A DNA stretch of 64,000 bases from Nitrospira defluvii (GTDB lineage: Bacteria; Nitrospirota; Nitrospiria; Nitrospirales; Nitrospiraceae), in the NCBI RefSeq assembly GCF_905220995.1, contig NZ_CAJNBJ010000020.1:124001-188000 (forward strand), in the 5' to 3' direction. Every line of letters begins with the position of its first letter. Position 1 is the stretch's first letter. The notes beneath the pieces were generated by a model. It saw only the letters and a program-made list of their open reading frames with translations. It did no database searches and had not been told where the DNA came from. The position numbers and the translations under genes were made by a program. Below, piece after piece: positions 30,155 through 39,123 of the stretch.

Positions 30155-30378
30155 GTCATATGCTTGATGCCATCGCATTCCTCGCACTCACAATTCTGAG
30201 CAACCAGGTGAATCACATCGCGCACACACCGCGCGATCCCCAATGCGAAAGACTTGGTCGACGGGACGGCAAGGTGGGTATTCCCTGGCTTGCTGGATCT
30301 TTCCGTGGGCTTGGATATAAGCAGGCACCCATCGTTCGTGACCCGGATGGTCATACGGTGCGGCTCGTTCAACCATGA
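30155..30378 (+). pseudogene. remnants of a CMD gene joined to a VOC gene
   Basis: One open frame carries two unrelated family endings. At about 30158-30243 the segment LDAIAFLALTILSNQVNHIA followed by HTPRDPQ is nearly the same as the C-terminal helix of the intact CMD protein at 55854-56417 (LSNYVNHIAHTPLDSQ). At about 30270-30375 the segment FRGLGYKQAPIVRDPDGHTV followed by RLVQP is the last strand of a VOC/glyoxalase protein. Neither has a start codon or catalytic part. This looks like deletion scarring next to the IS630 insertion. The following 270 bases to the Crp-type gene show nothing I recognise. Confidence 0.6.
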
Positions 30379-30650
30379 ACCTCAATAGAGGCCGGATCAT
30401 TTTCATGAAAGAAAACGAGCGGGCCATCTTATTTCAGCCGAACCATCGTGAGCGGTGACAGCCATAACAGAGGCTGCCATGCCATGCGGTGCAAATTCGG
30501 CAGCCCTGTCGAACGGTCTGCTGGTGGCTCGTCCGCATGATTCATGAAGAACGAAGGTGAGAAAAAACGAGGAAGCCACATAGCGAACGGTGAGAAATGG
30601 GCTGGCAGCACTCCGACAAGATGCCGGTCGAGTGGGGTGCGGAAAGCAGT

Positions 30651-31352
30651 TCAGCCGAGAAGCCTGGACAACCCCTTCTCGCTCAGAATAGTAATCGTCC
30701 GGCCATCCATTTGAATGAGGCCGTCGTCCCGGAACTGCCCCATCGTGGTGCTCACGGTTTCACGGCTGCAGCCGATCAGATTGGCCATTTCCTGGTGGGT
30801 CAACTTGACCTTGAGACGGATGCCCTGCTTGTCCGCAACGCCTTCGGTCTTGCCTAGTTCCGAGAGCAGGTGGGCCAGGCGGGCCGGCACCTCGCGAAAG
30901 ACGAGATCTTCAACGCGGCTCTGGATTTTTTTGAGCCGCAGGCCGATCAGCTTGGTCAGTTTGATCGTCACGTTGGGGTGCATAGCCAAGTATTGATCGA
31001 AATCCTTCCGTGGAATCACACAAATAAGCGCATCATCGAGAGTCTCAGCCGATGTCGAGCGAGGAGCGTCTTGCAGCACGTCGAGTTCTCCAAAGACGTC
31101 TCCCGCCTCTAAGATCTCGAAGGTGACTTCTTTCCCGTTCGGCGCCGTGTTGGCAATTTTCACGCGCCCTCGCTTGAGGAGGTACACACTGCTGCTTGGG
31201 TCTCCAGGAAGGTACAAGGGCTGCCGCTTCTTGACCTCCTCCATGCGAGTGATCTTCTCCATCTCCTGCATCTCAGAGGGGGAAATCCCGTCGAACAAAT
31301 GAATGTGCTTGAGGTACCAGAGCTTGTTAGGGGAGGTGGGGGAATGGCTCAT
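30651..31352 (-). CDS. Crp/Fnr-family transcriptional regulator
   Basis: 233 residues. Residues about 15-140 form the cyclic-nucleotide-binding beta-roll (SSVYLLKRGRVKIANTAPNG and EAGDVFGELDVL); the usual cAMP Arg-Ser pair appears as PRSTSAETLDD. The C-terminal winged helix has LTHQEMANLIGCSRETVSTT, with the recognition helix SRETVSTTM. No N-terminal FNR-type cysteine cluster is present, so an Fe-S oxygen sensor is unlikely. It lies head-to-tail after a single-domain response regulator on the same strand, 57 bases apart. Targets are not evident here. Confidence 0.92.
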   Translation of the reverse strand: MSHSPTSPNKLWYLKHIHLFDGISPSEMQEMEKITRMEEVKKRQPLYLPGDPSSSVYLLKRGRVKIANTAPNGKEVTFEILEAGDVFGELDVLQDAPRSTSAETLDDALICVIPRKDFDQYLAMHPNVTIKLTKLIGLRLKKIQSRVEDLVFREVPARLAHLLSELGKTEGVADKQGIRLKVKLTHQEMANLIGCSRETVSTTMGQFRDDGLIQMDGRTITILSEKGLSRLLG

Positions 31353-31409
31353 TCAGTCGGCTCCATTCGAGAGGCTCAGCCTACTCGAATCACGGCATCA
31401 ATTCAAGAC

Positions 31410-31850
31410 CTAGCCTTTCTCGCAAGGGCGGACGATAGGCGATTCCTCTGCCTGGACTCCCCCGGTAAGCCACTGTCCCAACACCACGATCAATGTCTGT
31501 CGAAGCACCGTCCACTCGACCGGTTTCGGAAGGTACGCTGCGGCCGCGCAGAGTTCTCGATGGCGCAGAAGGTCCTGGGGCTCGGCCCCCGTCACCATAA
31601 TGACGGGAATCTTCGAATCGACCGTCTGAATCGCCAGAAGTGTTTCAATGCCGTCCATTTCCGGCATGTGAAAGTCGAGGAGAACGGCAGACGGTCGATG
31701 GTCCTGAAGCCAATGGAGGGCTTCGAGTCCACTATGGGCAATCGCAACATGACATCCTTCAGCAGTCAGCCTGTCTGAAAGTCCCATCGTCATATCAGCA
31801 TCATCGTCCACCAACAGGATCATGGGAGCGCGCACCGGCTGTTCGAACAT
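31410..31850 (-). CDS. single-domain response regulator (receiver only)
   Basis: 146 residues made almost entirely of a REC domain. The acidic pair is ILLVDDDADM, the phospho-acceptor Asp is in SAVLLDFHMPEMDG, the Thr is in IPVIMVTGAEP, and the Lys is in AYLPKPVEW. There is no output domain. It probably signals by protein contact, in a CheY-like way. No histidine kinase is encoded nearby. It precedes the Crp-type regulator and may share its transcript. Confidence 0.9.
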   Translation of the reverse strand: MFEQPVRAPMILLVDDDADMTMGLSDRLTAEGCHVAIAHSGLEALHWLQDHRPSAVLLDFHMPEMDGIETLLAIQTVDSKIPVIMVTGAEPQDLLRHRELCAAAAYLPKPVEWTVLRQTLIVVLGQWLTGGVQAEESPIVRPCEKG

Positions 31851-32060
31851 CTTGCGCCTCTTCGCTTTCCCAAGAGCGGGATCAGACTTGACTCACCTTC
31901 CTCGCTATGGGAAGGAGAGGTGGTTCGTTTACATACCGTATAGAAAGCAGCCGAGTGAAACCGTAAGCCAGCTGACAGTTCTGGGCCCTCGGTTACGGCA
32001 TGATGGCCTCAGTTGCGAACCCGGGAGACGACCCGTAAGTGGGACTATGAGTACGCATAG

Positions 32061-32367
32061 ATGAGTAGGCAGGTGCTAATCGGACTGTTAGTGTTAGCCG
32101 GCGTCAGCCTGCTCGGTGTCGGCGCGGCGGAGCATCTGAAGTCGAGCATCACTCCCCGAGACTCGATGACGATTCAGGCACTCCAGGACATTCTGGCTGT
32201 AACGGTCCAAGAGTTGAAAGAAGGGGACAGCCAATGGCGCTTCTCCTATGCCGATGTTGAGATGGCGCTGCTCACCAGTGAGCCGCATGACCGCATGCGA
32301 ATCGTCGCGCCGATCGGACCGGAAGCCGAACTCACCGACCGACGGCGGAAGCAGATGCTGGACGCTA
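32061..32367 (+). pseudogene. 5' part of an unknown exported-protein gene split by an IS630 element
   Basis: ATG 32061 opens a protein with an N-terminal hydrophobic segment (VLIGLLVLAGVSLLGVGAA) and then a soluble region (ALQDILAVTVQELKEGD; RMRIVAPIGPEAELTDRR). At 32366-32367 it meets the TA target duplicate of the IS630 element. Removing the element and one TA joins it in frame to 34575-34807 (...LDA + NFHSALDARYATSNG...), giving a 540-base gene of 179 residues. I do not recognise the family. As it stands the frame ends inside the element at 32384. Confidence 0.75.
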
Positions 32368-32384
32368 GAGCGTTTTTGATTTAA

Positions 32385-33562
32385 GGAACGTCTGATTAAT
32401 TCACGTTTGTCTTGAGAAATCTGCTCAGAGATTGGTCAATGAGAGCCATCAATCTCGGAACGAGGTCGCCCGGGAGCATCGTATCGGGATTCGCCCGCCG
32501 TCGAGCCGCTCCCTCGTGCGGTATCGACCCACGTCAGCTACGCCTCCGTCAGCAGGCGCTGTCGAGCCACGTACAGATTCGCCAAGCCACAGCTGATGAA
32601 CAGCCAGTGGGTATTCTTCGCCAACCCGCGGTAGCGGACTTTGGACCATCCAAAGATGCGCTTGATCACCAAGAACACATGCTCGACTTTGGCGCGGACC
32701 TTCGACTTGGTGCGATTGCGGGCCCGCTCGGCCTCGCTCAGGGGCCGATGCCGATGGGCTTTGGTCTGGATAAAGCTCTTGGCACCGGGGGCGTGGTGCC
32801 GGATCACGTCGCGTTGCCCGCTGTAGGCCGCGTCCCCCCCCACGCGGGTCTCCTGTCCATGCAGCAGCTTTGGCAAGACCTGGCTGTCATGCACATTGGC
32901 CGCCGTGGCGGCCACCGCATGGATCAGCTTGGTCCGGCTATCGACGCCCAGATGGGCCTTCATACCGAAGTCCCACTGGTTCCCTTTCTTCGTCTGATGC
33001 ATTTCTGGATCCCGCTCCTTCTGGCGATTCTTGGTCGAACTGGGTGCCGCAATAATGGTCGCATCCACGATGGTCCCCCGGCTGACCTTCATGCCTTGGG
33101 CGGCCAGATACGCTCCGATCCGCGCAAAGAGTTGTTCCCCCACCTGATGGGCTTCCAGCAGATGCCGAAATTTGCAGATCGTCGTCTCATCCGGCACGGG
33201 CTCACGGCCGAGATCAATGCCCACGAACTGCCGCATGGCGCGCGAGTCGTACAGCGCCTCCTCCACCGCCGGGTCCGACAGGTTGAACCACTGTTGCAGA
33301 CAATGGAGGCGCAGCATGCGTTCGACGCCCACCGGCGGACGCCCCGGGCCCTCGGCCCTGGGATAAAACGGCTCAATGGCCGCGGTCAGGTCCGCCCACG
33401 GCACCACGCGGTTCATCTCATCGAGAAACCGCTCGCGGCGGGTGGGCTTGCGATACCGTTCAAAGCTGGCTTCCGCGAAGGTCTGTTGCGGCATGGGGGC
33501 GCCTCCTCATCAGTGCTGCGCTACCCCACCATACTGTGTAGGGAGAATAAATCAGAGATTCC
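32385..33562 (-). mobile_element. IS5-family insertion sequence nested in IS630 element B
   Basis: 1,178 bases with imperfect inverted ends: left GGAACGTCTGATTAATTC, right complement GGAATCTCTGATTTATTC (15 of 18 match). A 4-base TTAA target duplication lies on each side (32381-32384 and 33563-33566), the size and sequence expected for IS5. It landed in the 5' end of the IS630 element, between that element's left repeat and its transposase gene, so it must be the younger insertion. Confidence 0.88.
32538..33494 (-). CDS. IS5-family transposase
   Basis: 318 residues. The N-terminal DUF772-type region (GVERMLRLHCLQQWFNLSDP, then EEALYDSRAMRQFVGIDL) is followed by the DDE core with GTIVDATIIAAPSSTKN (Asp), VGGDAAYSG (Asp) and VRAKVEHVFLVIKRIFGW (Glu in the Y/H-x2-R-type signature). 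It is full length for the IS5 group (about 320 residues) with no interruptions, so it is probably functional. Confidence 0.94.
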   Translation of the reverse strand: MPQQTFAEASFERYRKPTRRERFLDEMNRVVPWADLTAAIEPFYPRAEGPGRPPVGVERMLRLHCLQQWFNLSDPAVEEALYDSRAMRQFVGIDLGREPVPDETTICKFRHLLEAHQVGEQLFARIGAYLAAQGMKVSRGTIVDATIIAAPSSTKNRQKERDPEMHQTKKGNQWDFGMKAHLGVDSRTKLIHAVAATAANVHDSQVLPKLLHGQETRVGGDAAYSGQRDVIRHHAPGAKSFIQTKAHRHRPLSEAERARNRTKSKVRAKVEHVFLVIKRIFGWSKVRYRGLAKNTHWLFISCGLANLYVARQRLLTEA

Positions 33563-33619
33563 TTAAGTGTATACATTCTGTAGAGTGCCCTCCATTGGTT
33601 TCTTGATGGAGGCAACAGG

Positions 33620-34559
33620 ATGGAGGCCTATTCGCAGGATCTACGGGACCGTGTGTTGAGAGCATTGGAACGTGGGGAGCGTCCGACAGCCATTGCCGCC
33701 CGATTTGAAGTCAGTCGGGTCTGGGTGTATCAGGTGCGGAACCGGCTCACGCAGACGGGGCAGCGGAGCAGTCTCCCAATTGGAGGCCATCGGCAGTCCC
33801 GGTTGGTCGGGATGGAGCCGACACTGCGGGCATGGTTGAAGGAAACAGGTGATCTGACCCTTGCGGAGATGTGTGCCCGATTAGCGGCACACGGGATTGC
33901 GATGAAGGTCCCCGCCTTGTGGCATCAACTCGACAAATGGAAGCTCACCCTTAAAAAAACCCCTACACGCCAGCGAGCAAGATCGCGCCGACGTGCAAGC
34001 CGCACGGCGTGAGTGGCAGGCAGCCCAACCCGCGCTGGACATCACGAAGCTGGTCTTTCTGGATGAAACGGGAACGTCGACGAACATGGCCCGGCGCTAC
34101 GGACGCGCCCCGCGTGGTGAACGGTGCGTCGCCGCTGTCCCGCACGGACATTGGCACACCACCACCTTCGTGGCCGGGCTGCGGCATGATGACATCTCCG
34201 CTCCGATGGTGGCGGAGGGGGCCATGACCGGCGCCCTGTTCCTCAAATATGTCCAGGAATTCTTATGCCCGACACTCCACCCCGGCGATATCGTCATCGC
34301 CGACAACTTACGCAGTCACAAAGTGGCCGGCGTCAACAAGGCGCTTGAGGCGGTGGGGGCACACATTCGCTATCTCCCGCCGTATTCCCCCGATCTCAAT
34401 CCCATTGAAAAACTGTTTGCCAAACTCAAAGCGCTGCTCCGGAAAACTGCCCCTCGAACCGTGGACGCGCTCTGGGCTGACATCGGCATGTTGCTCGACC
34501 GCTTCACACCCGCTGAATGCACGCGCTACTTCGCGTCTTCAGGCTATGTAAAGACATAA
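33620..34559 (+). CDS. IS630-family transposase in two overlapping frames
   Basis: The first frame (33620-34012, 130 residues) encodes the HTH domain (LRALERGERPTAIAARFEVS). The second frame (upstream of 33993 to 34559) encodes the DDE domain: VFLDETGTSTNMARRYG (Asp), IVIADNLRSHK (Asp), and PDLNPIEKLFAKLKALL (Glu). The protein reads continuously if a +1 shift occurs at the A7 run 33953-33959 (LTLKK followed by LHASEQDRADVQAARREW). Slippage on A runs is a known way some IS elements make transposase, so this may be programmed rather than a mutation. The element already carries an IS5 in its 5' region, which may separate the gene from its promoter. Confidence 0.82.
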
Positions 34560-34574
34560 ACCAAAAACGCTCTA

Positions 34575-34807
34575 ATTTTCACTCCGCCCTAGACGCGCGC
34601 TACGCGACGAGCAATGGCCTCGTCTATGCGGCTTACATCCATCCACTCTCACCTCTCCGCTCTGAAGAGCTTCAATCCGCTCTCCGGCAGTTGGCCGAAC
34701 TCGTGAAGACATTCGGAAGCACCTATTCCAGCGGCGAACTCTCGTTCGGACAAGCACGCCCTTCAGCCCCTCGGGCACCTCGAACGCAGCAGTCACCCGT
34801 CTATTAA
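34575..34807 (+). pseudogene. 3' part of the unknown gene split by the IS630 element
   Basis: Continues the reading frame of 32061-32367 after removal of the element: NFHSALDARYATSNGLVYAA, then YIHPLSPLRSEELQSALRQL and a Pro/Ala-rich tail ending ...SPVY at TAA 34805-34807. The C-terminal portion looks well folded (helix LRQLAELVKTF), so the gene was probably functional before the insertion. The next gene starts only about 15 bases downstream on the same strand, so the two were probably cotranscribed. Confidence 0.7.
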
Positions 34808-34822
34808 CCTTCCCTATCGGTG

Positions 34823-36262
34823 ATGATAGCGGAGGCGGCATCCATTCCGATACAATCGCCGCATGCTGTTTACCCCTCTCTTTCACGGAGGACGCAGGCC
34901 TTGCCCACACAGGCTCATCGATTCAAGAAACGAATAGTCTTCGCGTCGCTCGCATGTCTCGTGATCCTCGTGATTGCGAACCTCGTCTGGCTTGCAAGTC
35001 GCTACAGCGCCAGGACTCCGCAAGCTGTTGCCCTTACGGCATTCTCGAAAGACGCCTATCCCGAAAATCCGGAGAAGACGAGCCAGGTCTTCGGCACTTA
35101 TTCTCACCGACAATTGATTGTCGAACAACTCGACGGCACCCGCTTTCGCATTCGTCTGGAACCCGCCACGCCGCAGGCTGCGGCCATCGAGCTCACCGAT
35201 GTCGATCTCGCGCATGTCGTTGCGGCAGTTCCCCCTTGGGCCAAAAGCGACCTGGATTTGACGAAAATCGGGTTGATCGACCGGGAATGGAACCGGCAAC
35301 AGGTCCGATTCACTCGACCCTCACCCCATCTTGACGTACGCGAAGGCGGAGACGGGTTCGAGCAGCGGGCACTGACCCGTGTGGATCTCGCGCGCAACTG
35401 TTTGAACGCGGGCTTATGGGAATTGCTGCTCTTCACCACGGAGGACGGTGAAGAGCGAGTGTACGAGCACCTCTGGTTCACGTTCCCGCTCGGACTCTAC
35501 AAGCAGGTGTTCGAACGGGTGAACGACCTGTCCTATTGGTCCTACTGGTGGTCGCTGGAGCACTGGGTCGATCCGTCAGGCACGGCTATCCGATTAGACC
35601 GACTCAGGACAGTCGAACGGGAATGGCCGGTCCAGGCCACAGCGCTGTGGGACCAGCCGGTGTCGGCGCAAGGCGAACAAGTCCTCAAGCGCCGAAACAT
35701 TCTGACGCCAGTCGCCACGACCTATCGCGATTGGTACAACCAGCCAGTGCGATTCGCCAGCTTCATCCCGCCTGGGCGATACTCTCGCGCGCACCCGCGA
35801 GAGACACAGCTTCACTATCTGGCTGAGCTTACGGGCGCCATTGTCCGGCGCGTGAAACTTAAGGAGGACACTCGCTCTCTGTTTGAGATAGAACTCGCCT
35901 TTCGCAGCAGCAAGACAGGGGAGTCAACTCGCCTCATTCTTGGCGGGCTCGATTGGGCCGCGATTCCGGTGGCGTCCTCAGCGCAGTACGACCGTGGCTG
36001 GCAGGTTCCTCTTGGCATCGGCAACCCCAGCTTCTTTGAGTCTTATGAGCAGGTTGTGGCAAGTCCTCCGATCCACCGCACGTTCTATGGATTCCATCTC
36101 GACGCACAGAACCGTTGGTTCGACCATCACGCTATTGGCGTGGATGGCCCTCTCTTTCACTGGGATGCCGATGATCCTTCCCTGTTGCACTTGTATCTGT
36201 TGAGCTATGAGCGCCATACACTTCTGAACCATGTGATCCTCGTGATTCCCCAGCGATCATGA
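34823..36262 (+). CDS. unknown membrane-anchored protein, about 479 aa
   Basis: One N-terminal TM segment (FASLACLVILVIANLVWLAS) precedes a long soluble region rich in Trp and Tyr (VNDLSYWSYWWSLEHWVDPS; RDWYNQPVRFASFIPPGRYS), which would lie in the periplasm. I recognise no domain. TTG 34901, nine bases after GGAGG, is an attractive alternative start and would begin MPTQAHRFKKRIV, a good signal-anchor n-region; ATG 34823 has no ribosome site. It follows the IS-split gene by about 15 bases and probably worked with it. Confidence 0.6.
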   Translation: MIAEAASIPIQSPHAVYPSLSRRTQALPTQAHRFKKRIVFASLACLVILVIANLVWLASRYSARTPQAVALTAFSKDAYPENPEKTSQVFGTYSHRQLIVEQLDGTRFRIRLEPATPQAAAIELTDVDLAHVVAAVPPWAKSDLDLTKIGLIDREWNRQQVRFTRPSPHLDVREGGDGFEQRALTRVDLARNCLNAGLWELLLFTTEDGEERVYEHLWFTFPLGLYKQVFERVNDLSYWSYWWSLEHWVDPSGTAIRLDRLRTVEREWPVQATALWDQPVSAQGEQVLKRRNILTPVATTYRDWYNQPVRFASFIPPGRYSRAHPRETQLHYLAELTGAIVRRVKLKEDTRSLFEIELAFRSSKTGESTRLILGGLDWAAIPVASSAQYDRGWQVPLGIGNPSFFESYEQVVASPPIHRTFYGFHLDAQNRWFDHHAIGVDGPLFHWDADDPSLLHLYLLSYERHTLLNHVILVIPQRS

Positions 36263-36655
36263 GGCCCATCGATGCTGCCGTCACTCAAGTGGATTGCGTT
36301 GGGATCGTGCTTGTCCTCCTCTGATTGTAGCGGTGCTCCATCGGGCATGGTTCATCCCACCGGAGACCACCCTCTGCCGGTTTTTCACTGCATCATGAGT
36401 CAAGGCAGGCATGTCCCGGTAAATGCTCAGTTTGTACGCCAACTTAGGAGACTCTAGCTGAATTGTGGGAATCTTGCTCCATAAAAAACGCCGCCCTTCC
36501 CGGTCTTCCTCCCGTTGTGCTTTGTGAATTGGCTCACAGATTCAAATTGGGAATTGAGTTACCGTGAAGACATGCCGAGAGAACATTCCTCACGAACAGA
36601 CCGATCTAAGACAGACCAGATGCTTGGCCTTAATCAGCCGATCGAAGGGAGCACC
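36263..36655. other. intergenic region, 393 bases
   Basis: I see no gene, repeat or RNA motif. The VTT gene's frame is open from 36515, but the residues before 36656 have no family character. A 61-codon frame at 36272-36457 lacks a ribosome site and codon structure. The promoter of the VTT/flavoprotein pair should lie here. Confidence 0.4.
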
Positions 36656-37474
36656 ATGAAGGAAATACCTTGTGCCGTAGAACACCCGGTCACGCGCGAG
36701 ACGGCACATCCGACACCACCATCTCATCAGGGCTCGGTGCCCTCCGAATCAGCGAGCGGGCCGCGTTCCGGCAAATTCATCATCGCCGCAGTGATTGGAC
36801 TCGCCATCGGCGCATTCTTCTGGTTCGACATGGATGCGTATCTCACGCTGGAGACGGTGAAAGCGAACCGTGATCGGCTCCTGGCCTTCACTGACGAACA
36901 TCACGCCGCCGCCGTGGCGAGCTTTATCGTCACCTACAGTCTGGTCACCGGCTTGTCGCTTCCCGGCGCCACGATATTGACCCTCGTCGGAGGCTTTCTC
37001 TTCGGGAGCCTGTGGGGCACAGCCTTCGTGAATCTCGGGGCGACCGGCGGAGCCACGCTCGCGTTTTTGACCGCTCGCTATCTCTTGCGCGGGTGGGTCG
37101 AGCAGACGTTCGGCCAGAAGCTGGGTCCGATTCAAGAGGGGTTTGCAAAGAACGCCTTCAGCTACCTCGTGACGCTCCGGCTCGTTCCCTTGTTCCCGTT
37201 CTTCCTGGTCAACTTGGTGTCGGGCCTGACGCGGGTCCGCCTCGGCACCTATGTGCTCGCGACGGCCCTGGGCATTGTGCCCGGTAGCTTCGTCTATGCT
37301 TACGCCGGGCGTCAATTGGGCACGATCAATTCGCTCAAGGAAATTGCCTCGCCCAACGTGATTCTGGCCTTCACCTTGTTGGGACTACTCGCCCTGGTGC
37401 CGATTCTGTATCGGCGATTTGCCGGCAAACCAGTTGAACCGGTGAATCGTACAGAGGCTCCCTCTCACCCATGA
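36656..37474 (+). CDS. TVP38/TMEM64 (VTT) membrane protein
   Basis: 272 residues from ATG 36656 after GAAGGGAG. A hydrophilic N-terminus of about 40 residues is followed by TM1 (FIIAAVIGLAIGAFFWF) and the VTT core: GLSLPGATILTLVGGFLFGS, FLTARYLLRGWVEQTFG, and LVTLRLVPLFPFFLVNLVSG. It is 42 bases upstream of a mercuric-reductase-like flavoprotein, a pairing (sometimes a fusion) seen in several phyla. The membrane protein probably works with that oxidoreductase. Paralogue of the protein at 3942. Confidence 0.88.
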   Translation: MKEIPCAVEHPVTRETAHPTPPSHQGSVPSESASGPRSGKFIIAAVIGLAIGAFFWFDMDAYLTLETVKANRDRLLAFTDEHHAAAVASFIVTYSLVTGLSLPGATILTLVGGFLFGSLWGTAFVNLGATGGATLAFLTARYLLRGWVEQTFGQKLGPIQEGFAKNAFSYLVTLRLVPLFPFFLVNLVSGLTRVRLGTYVLATALGIVPGSFVYAYAGRQLGTINSLKEIASPNVILAFTLLGLLALVPILYRRFAGKPVEPVNRTEAPSHP

Positions 37475-37516
37475 ACGAGATTCGATGCCCCCTCATCAAC
37501 CGAAAGGACCCCGCCC

Positions 37517-39070
37517 ATGAGCGCGCCTGAAAAGATGGTTGTTTCCAACGTGATGCTACCCGACGATGAACATAATCAACGCTTGATCAACTACGTCCAT
37601 CCACCAAATTGGGTGAACCCGACGCCGACCGGTCAATATAACCTGGTGGTCATTGGAGGTGGAACGGCCGGACTCGTGACGGCGGCGATCGCGGCCGGCC
37701 TAGGGGCAAAAGTCGCACTGATCGAACGGCACCTCATGGGCGGCGACTGCTTGAACGTCGGATGCGTGCCCTCCAAAGCCTTAATCCGGGCCTCGCGTGC
37801 TTGGGCTGATGTTCGAAAAGCTGAGGAGTTCGGCATCCACTTCTCCGGCGCGGCGAAGGAAGATTTCCCCGCCGTCATGACGCGCATGCGGACACTGCGC
37901 GCCCAACTCAGCCGGACGGATTCGGCCCAGCGGTTTACCGGCCTGGGTGTCGATGTCTTCTTGGGGCAGGCGCGATTCGCCAGCGCGCAGACCGTGCAGG
38001 TCGGCAGCGCGACGTTAGACTTTGCCAAGGCCGCCATCTGCACCGGCGCACGGGCCTCTGCGCCACCCATCCCAGGACTACAAGAAGCGGGCTATCTGAC
38101 GAACGAAACCATCTTTTCGTTAACCGAGTTGCCGGCAAAGCTGGCCATCATCGGCGCGGGCCCCATCGGCTGTGAGCTGGCGCAGGCCTTCGCCCGGTTC
38201 GGCAGTCAGGTGTATCTGATTGAGGCGCTGCACGGGATCATGCCGAACGAAGATCGCGAGGCTGCAGAGATTGTCGAGAAAGCCCTGGTTCGCGACGGTG
38301 TGACCTTATTCTGTTGCGGCAAGGAGTTGACCATCCAGAAGACGGAGACCGGCAAGCGGCTGACGGGCGGTTCGCATGGCCGGGCGTACGATATCACGGT
38401 CGACGACATTCTCGTGGGCGCCGGGCGTAAGCCGAACGTGGACGGTCTTGGCTTGGAGACGGCCGGTGTTGACTACGACAAGGCGGGCGTCACGGTCGAC
38501 GGCCACCTCCGCACGACCAATCCGAATATCTATGCGGCCGGGGATATATGCTCCCGCTACAAGTTTACGCATGCGGCGGACGCCATGGCTCAGATCGTCA
38601 TTCAGAACGCGCTCTTTCCCCATCCCTTCGGGCTCGGCACAGCACGGGTCAGTTCTCTTGTCATTCCCTGGGCAACCTACACCGATCCGGAGATCGCCCA
38701 CGTCGGCCTCTACGAAGCTGAGGCGAAGGAGAAGGGGCACAAGGTGGAGACGTTCACGCATCGCTTAGACGAGGTGGACCGGGCGGTGCTCGATGGTGAA
38801 GCAGAGGGTTTTGCCAAGGTCCATGTGGAGGCAGGAACGGATCGCATTTTGGGGGCCACGATTGTCGCGGCCCATGCCGGCGATTTGATCAATGAGTTCA
38901 CACTTGCCATGAACGCCGGACTGGGCTTGAAGACCCTGGCGTCGACGATCCATCCCTATCCCACACAGGGCGAAGTCGTGAAGAAGGTGGCCAATGCCTG
39001 GCGCAAGACCACCTTCACCGCACGGCAGAAGAACATCCTCAGTAAGTGGTTTTCGTGGACGAGAAAATAG
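37517..39070 (+). CDS. mercuric-reductase-like pyridine nucleotide-disulfide oxidoreductase
   Basis: 517 residues. After a 45-residue leader without signal character comes the FAD motif LVVIGGGTAGLVTAAIAAGL and the redox-active disulfide GGDCLNVGCVPSKALIRAS (CxxxxC). The NAD(P) motif LAIIGAGPIGCELAQAFARF and the second FAD motif NIYAAGDICSRYKFTHAADA follow. The C-terminal dimerisation domain ends without the paired cysteines of true MerA, and no N-terminal HMA domain is present. It is therefore a MerA-like enzyme of uncertain substrate rather than a proven mercuric reductase. It is encoded after a VTT protein. Confidence 0.88.
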   Translation: MSAPEKMVVSNVMLPDDEHNQRLINYVHPPNWVNPTPTGQYNLVVIGGGTAGLVTAAIAAGLGAKVALIERHLMGGDCLNVGCVPSKALIRASRAWADVRKAEEFGIHFSGAAKEDFPAVMTRMRTLRAQLSRTDSAQRFTGLGVDVFLGQARFASAQTVQVGSATLDFAKAAICTGARASAPPIPGLQEAGYLTNETIFSLTELPAKLAIIGAGPIGCELAQAFARFGSQVYLIEALHGIMPNEDREAAEIVEKALVRDGVTLFCCGKELTIQKTETGKRLTGGSHGRAYDITVDDILVGAGRKPNVDGLGLETAGVDYDKAGVTVDGHLRTTNPNIYAAGDICSRYKFTHAADAMAQIVIQNALFPHPFGLGTARVSSLVIPWATYTDPEIAHVGLYEAEAKEKGHKVETFTHRLDEVDRAVLDGEAEGFAKVHVEAGTDRILGATIVAAHAGDLINEFTLAMNAGLGLKTLASTIHPYPTQGEVVKKVANAWRKTTFTARQKNILSKWFSWTRK

Positions 39071-39123
39071 TTTCGGGTGCTCCATACGGATTTCACCCAC
39101 AGTCACACTAAAGGACCTGAAGC

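Larger units (their letters stand above)
32368..34572 (+). mobile_element. IS630-family insertion sequence B, itself carrying a nested IS5-family element
   Basis: The left end GAGCGTTTTTGATTTAA (32368-32384) and the inverted right end (revcomp GAGCGTTTTTGGTTTATG, ending 34572) are imperfect terminal repeats. Both are flanked by TA (32366-32367; 34573-34574). The element length without the nested IS5 and its duplicated TTAA is 1,023 bases, normal for IS630. Its own transposase is at 33620-34559. The insertion splits a host gene and can be removed cleanly to restore its reading frame. Confidence 0.85.

Noticed and set aside
28991-34572. Composite transposon formed by the two IS630 elements
   Set aside because: The terminal repeats and transposases of the two elements differ, so they are not copies of one IS; each has its own TA duplication.
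37517-39070. True mercuric reductase (merA)
   Set aside because: No HMA domain, no C-terminal vicinal cysteines and no merT/P/R genes nearby; only the general flavoprotein disulfide motif is present.
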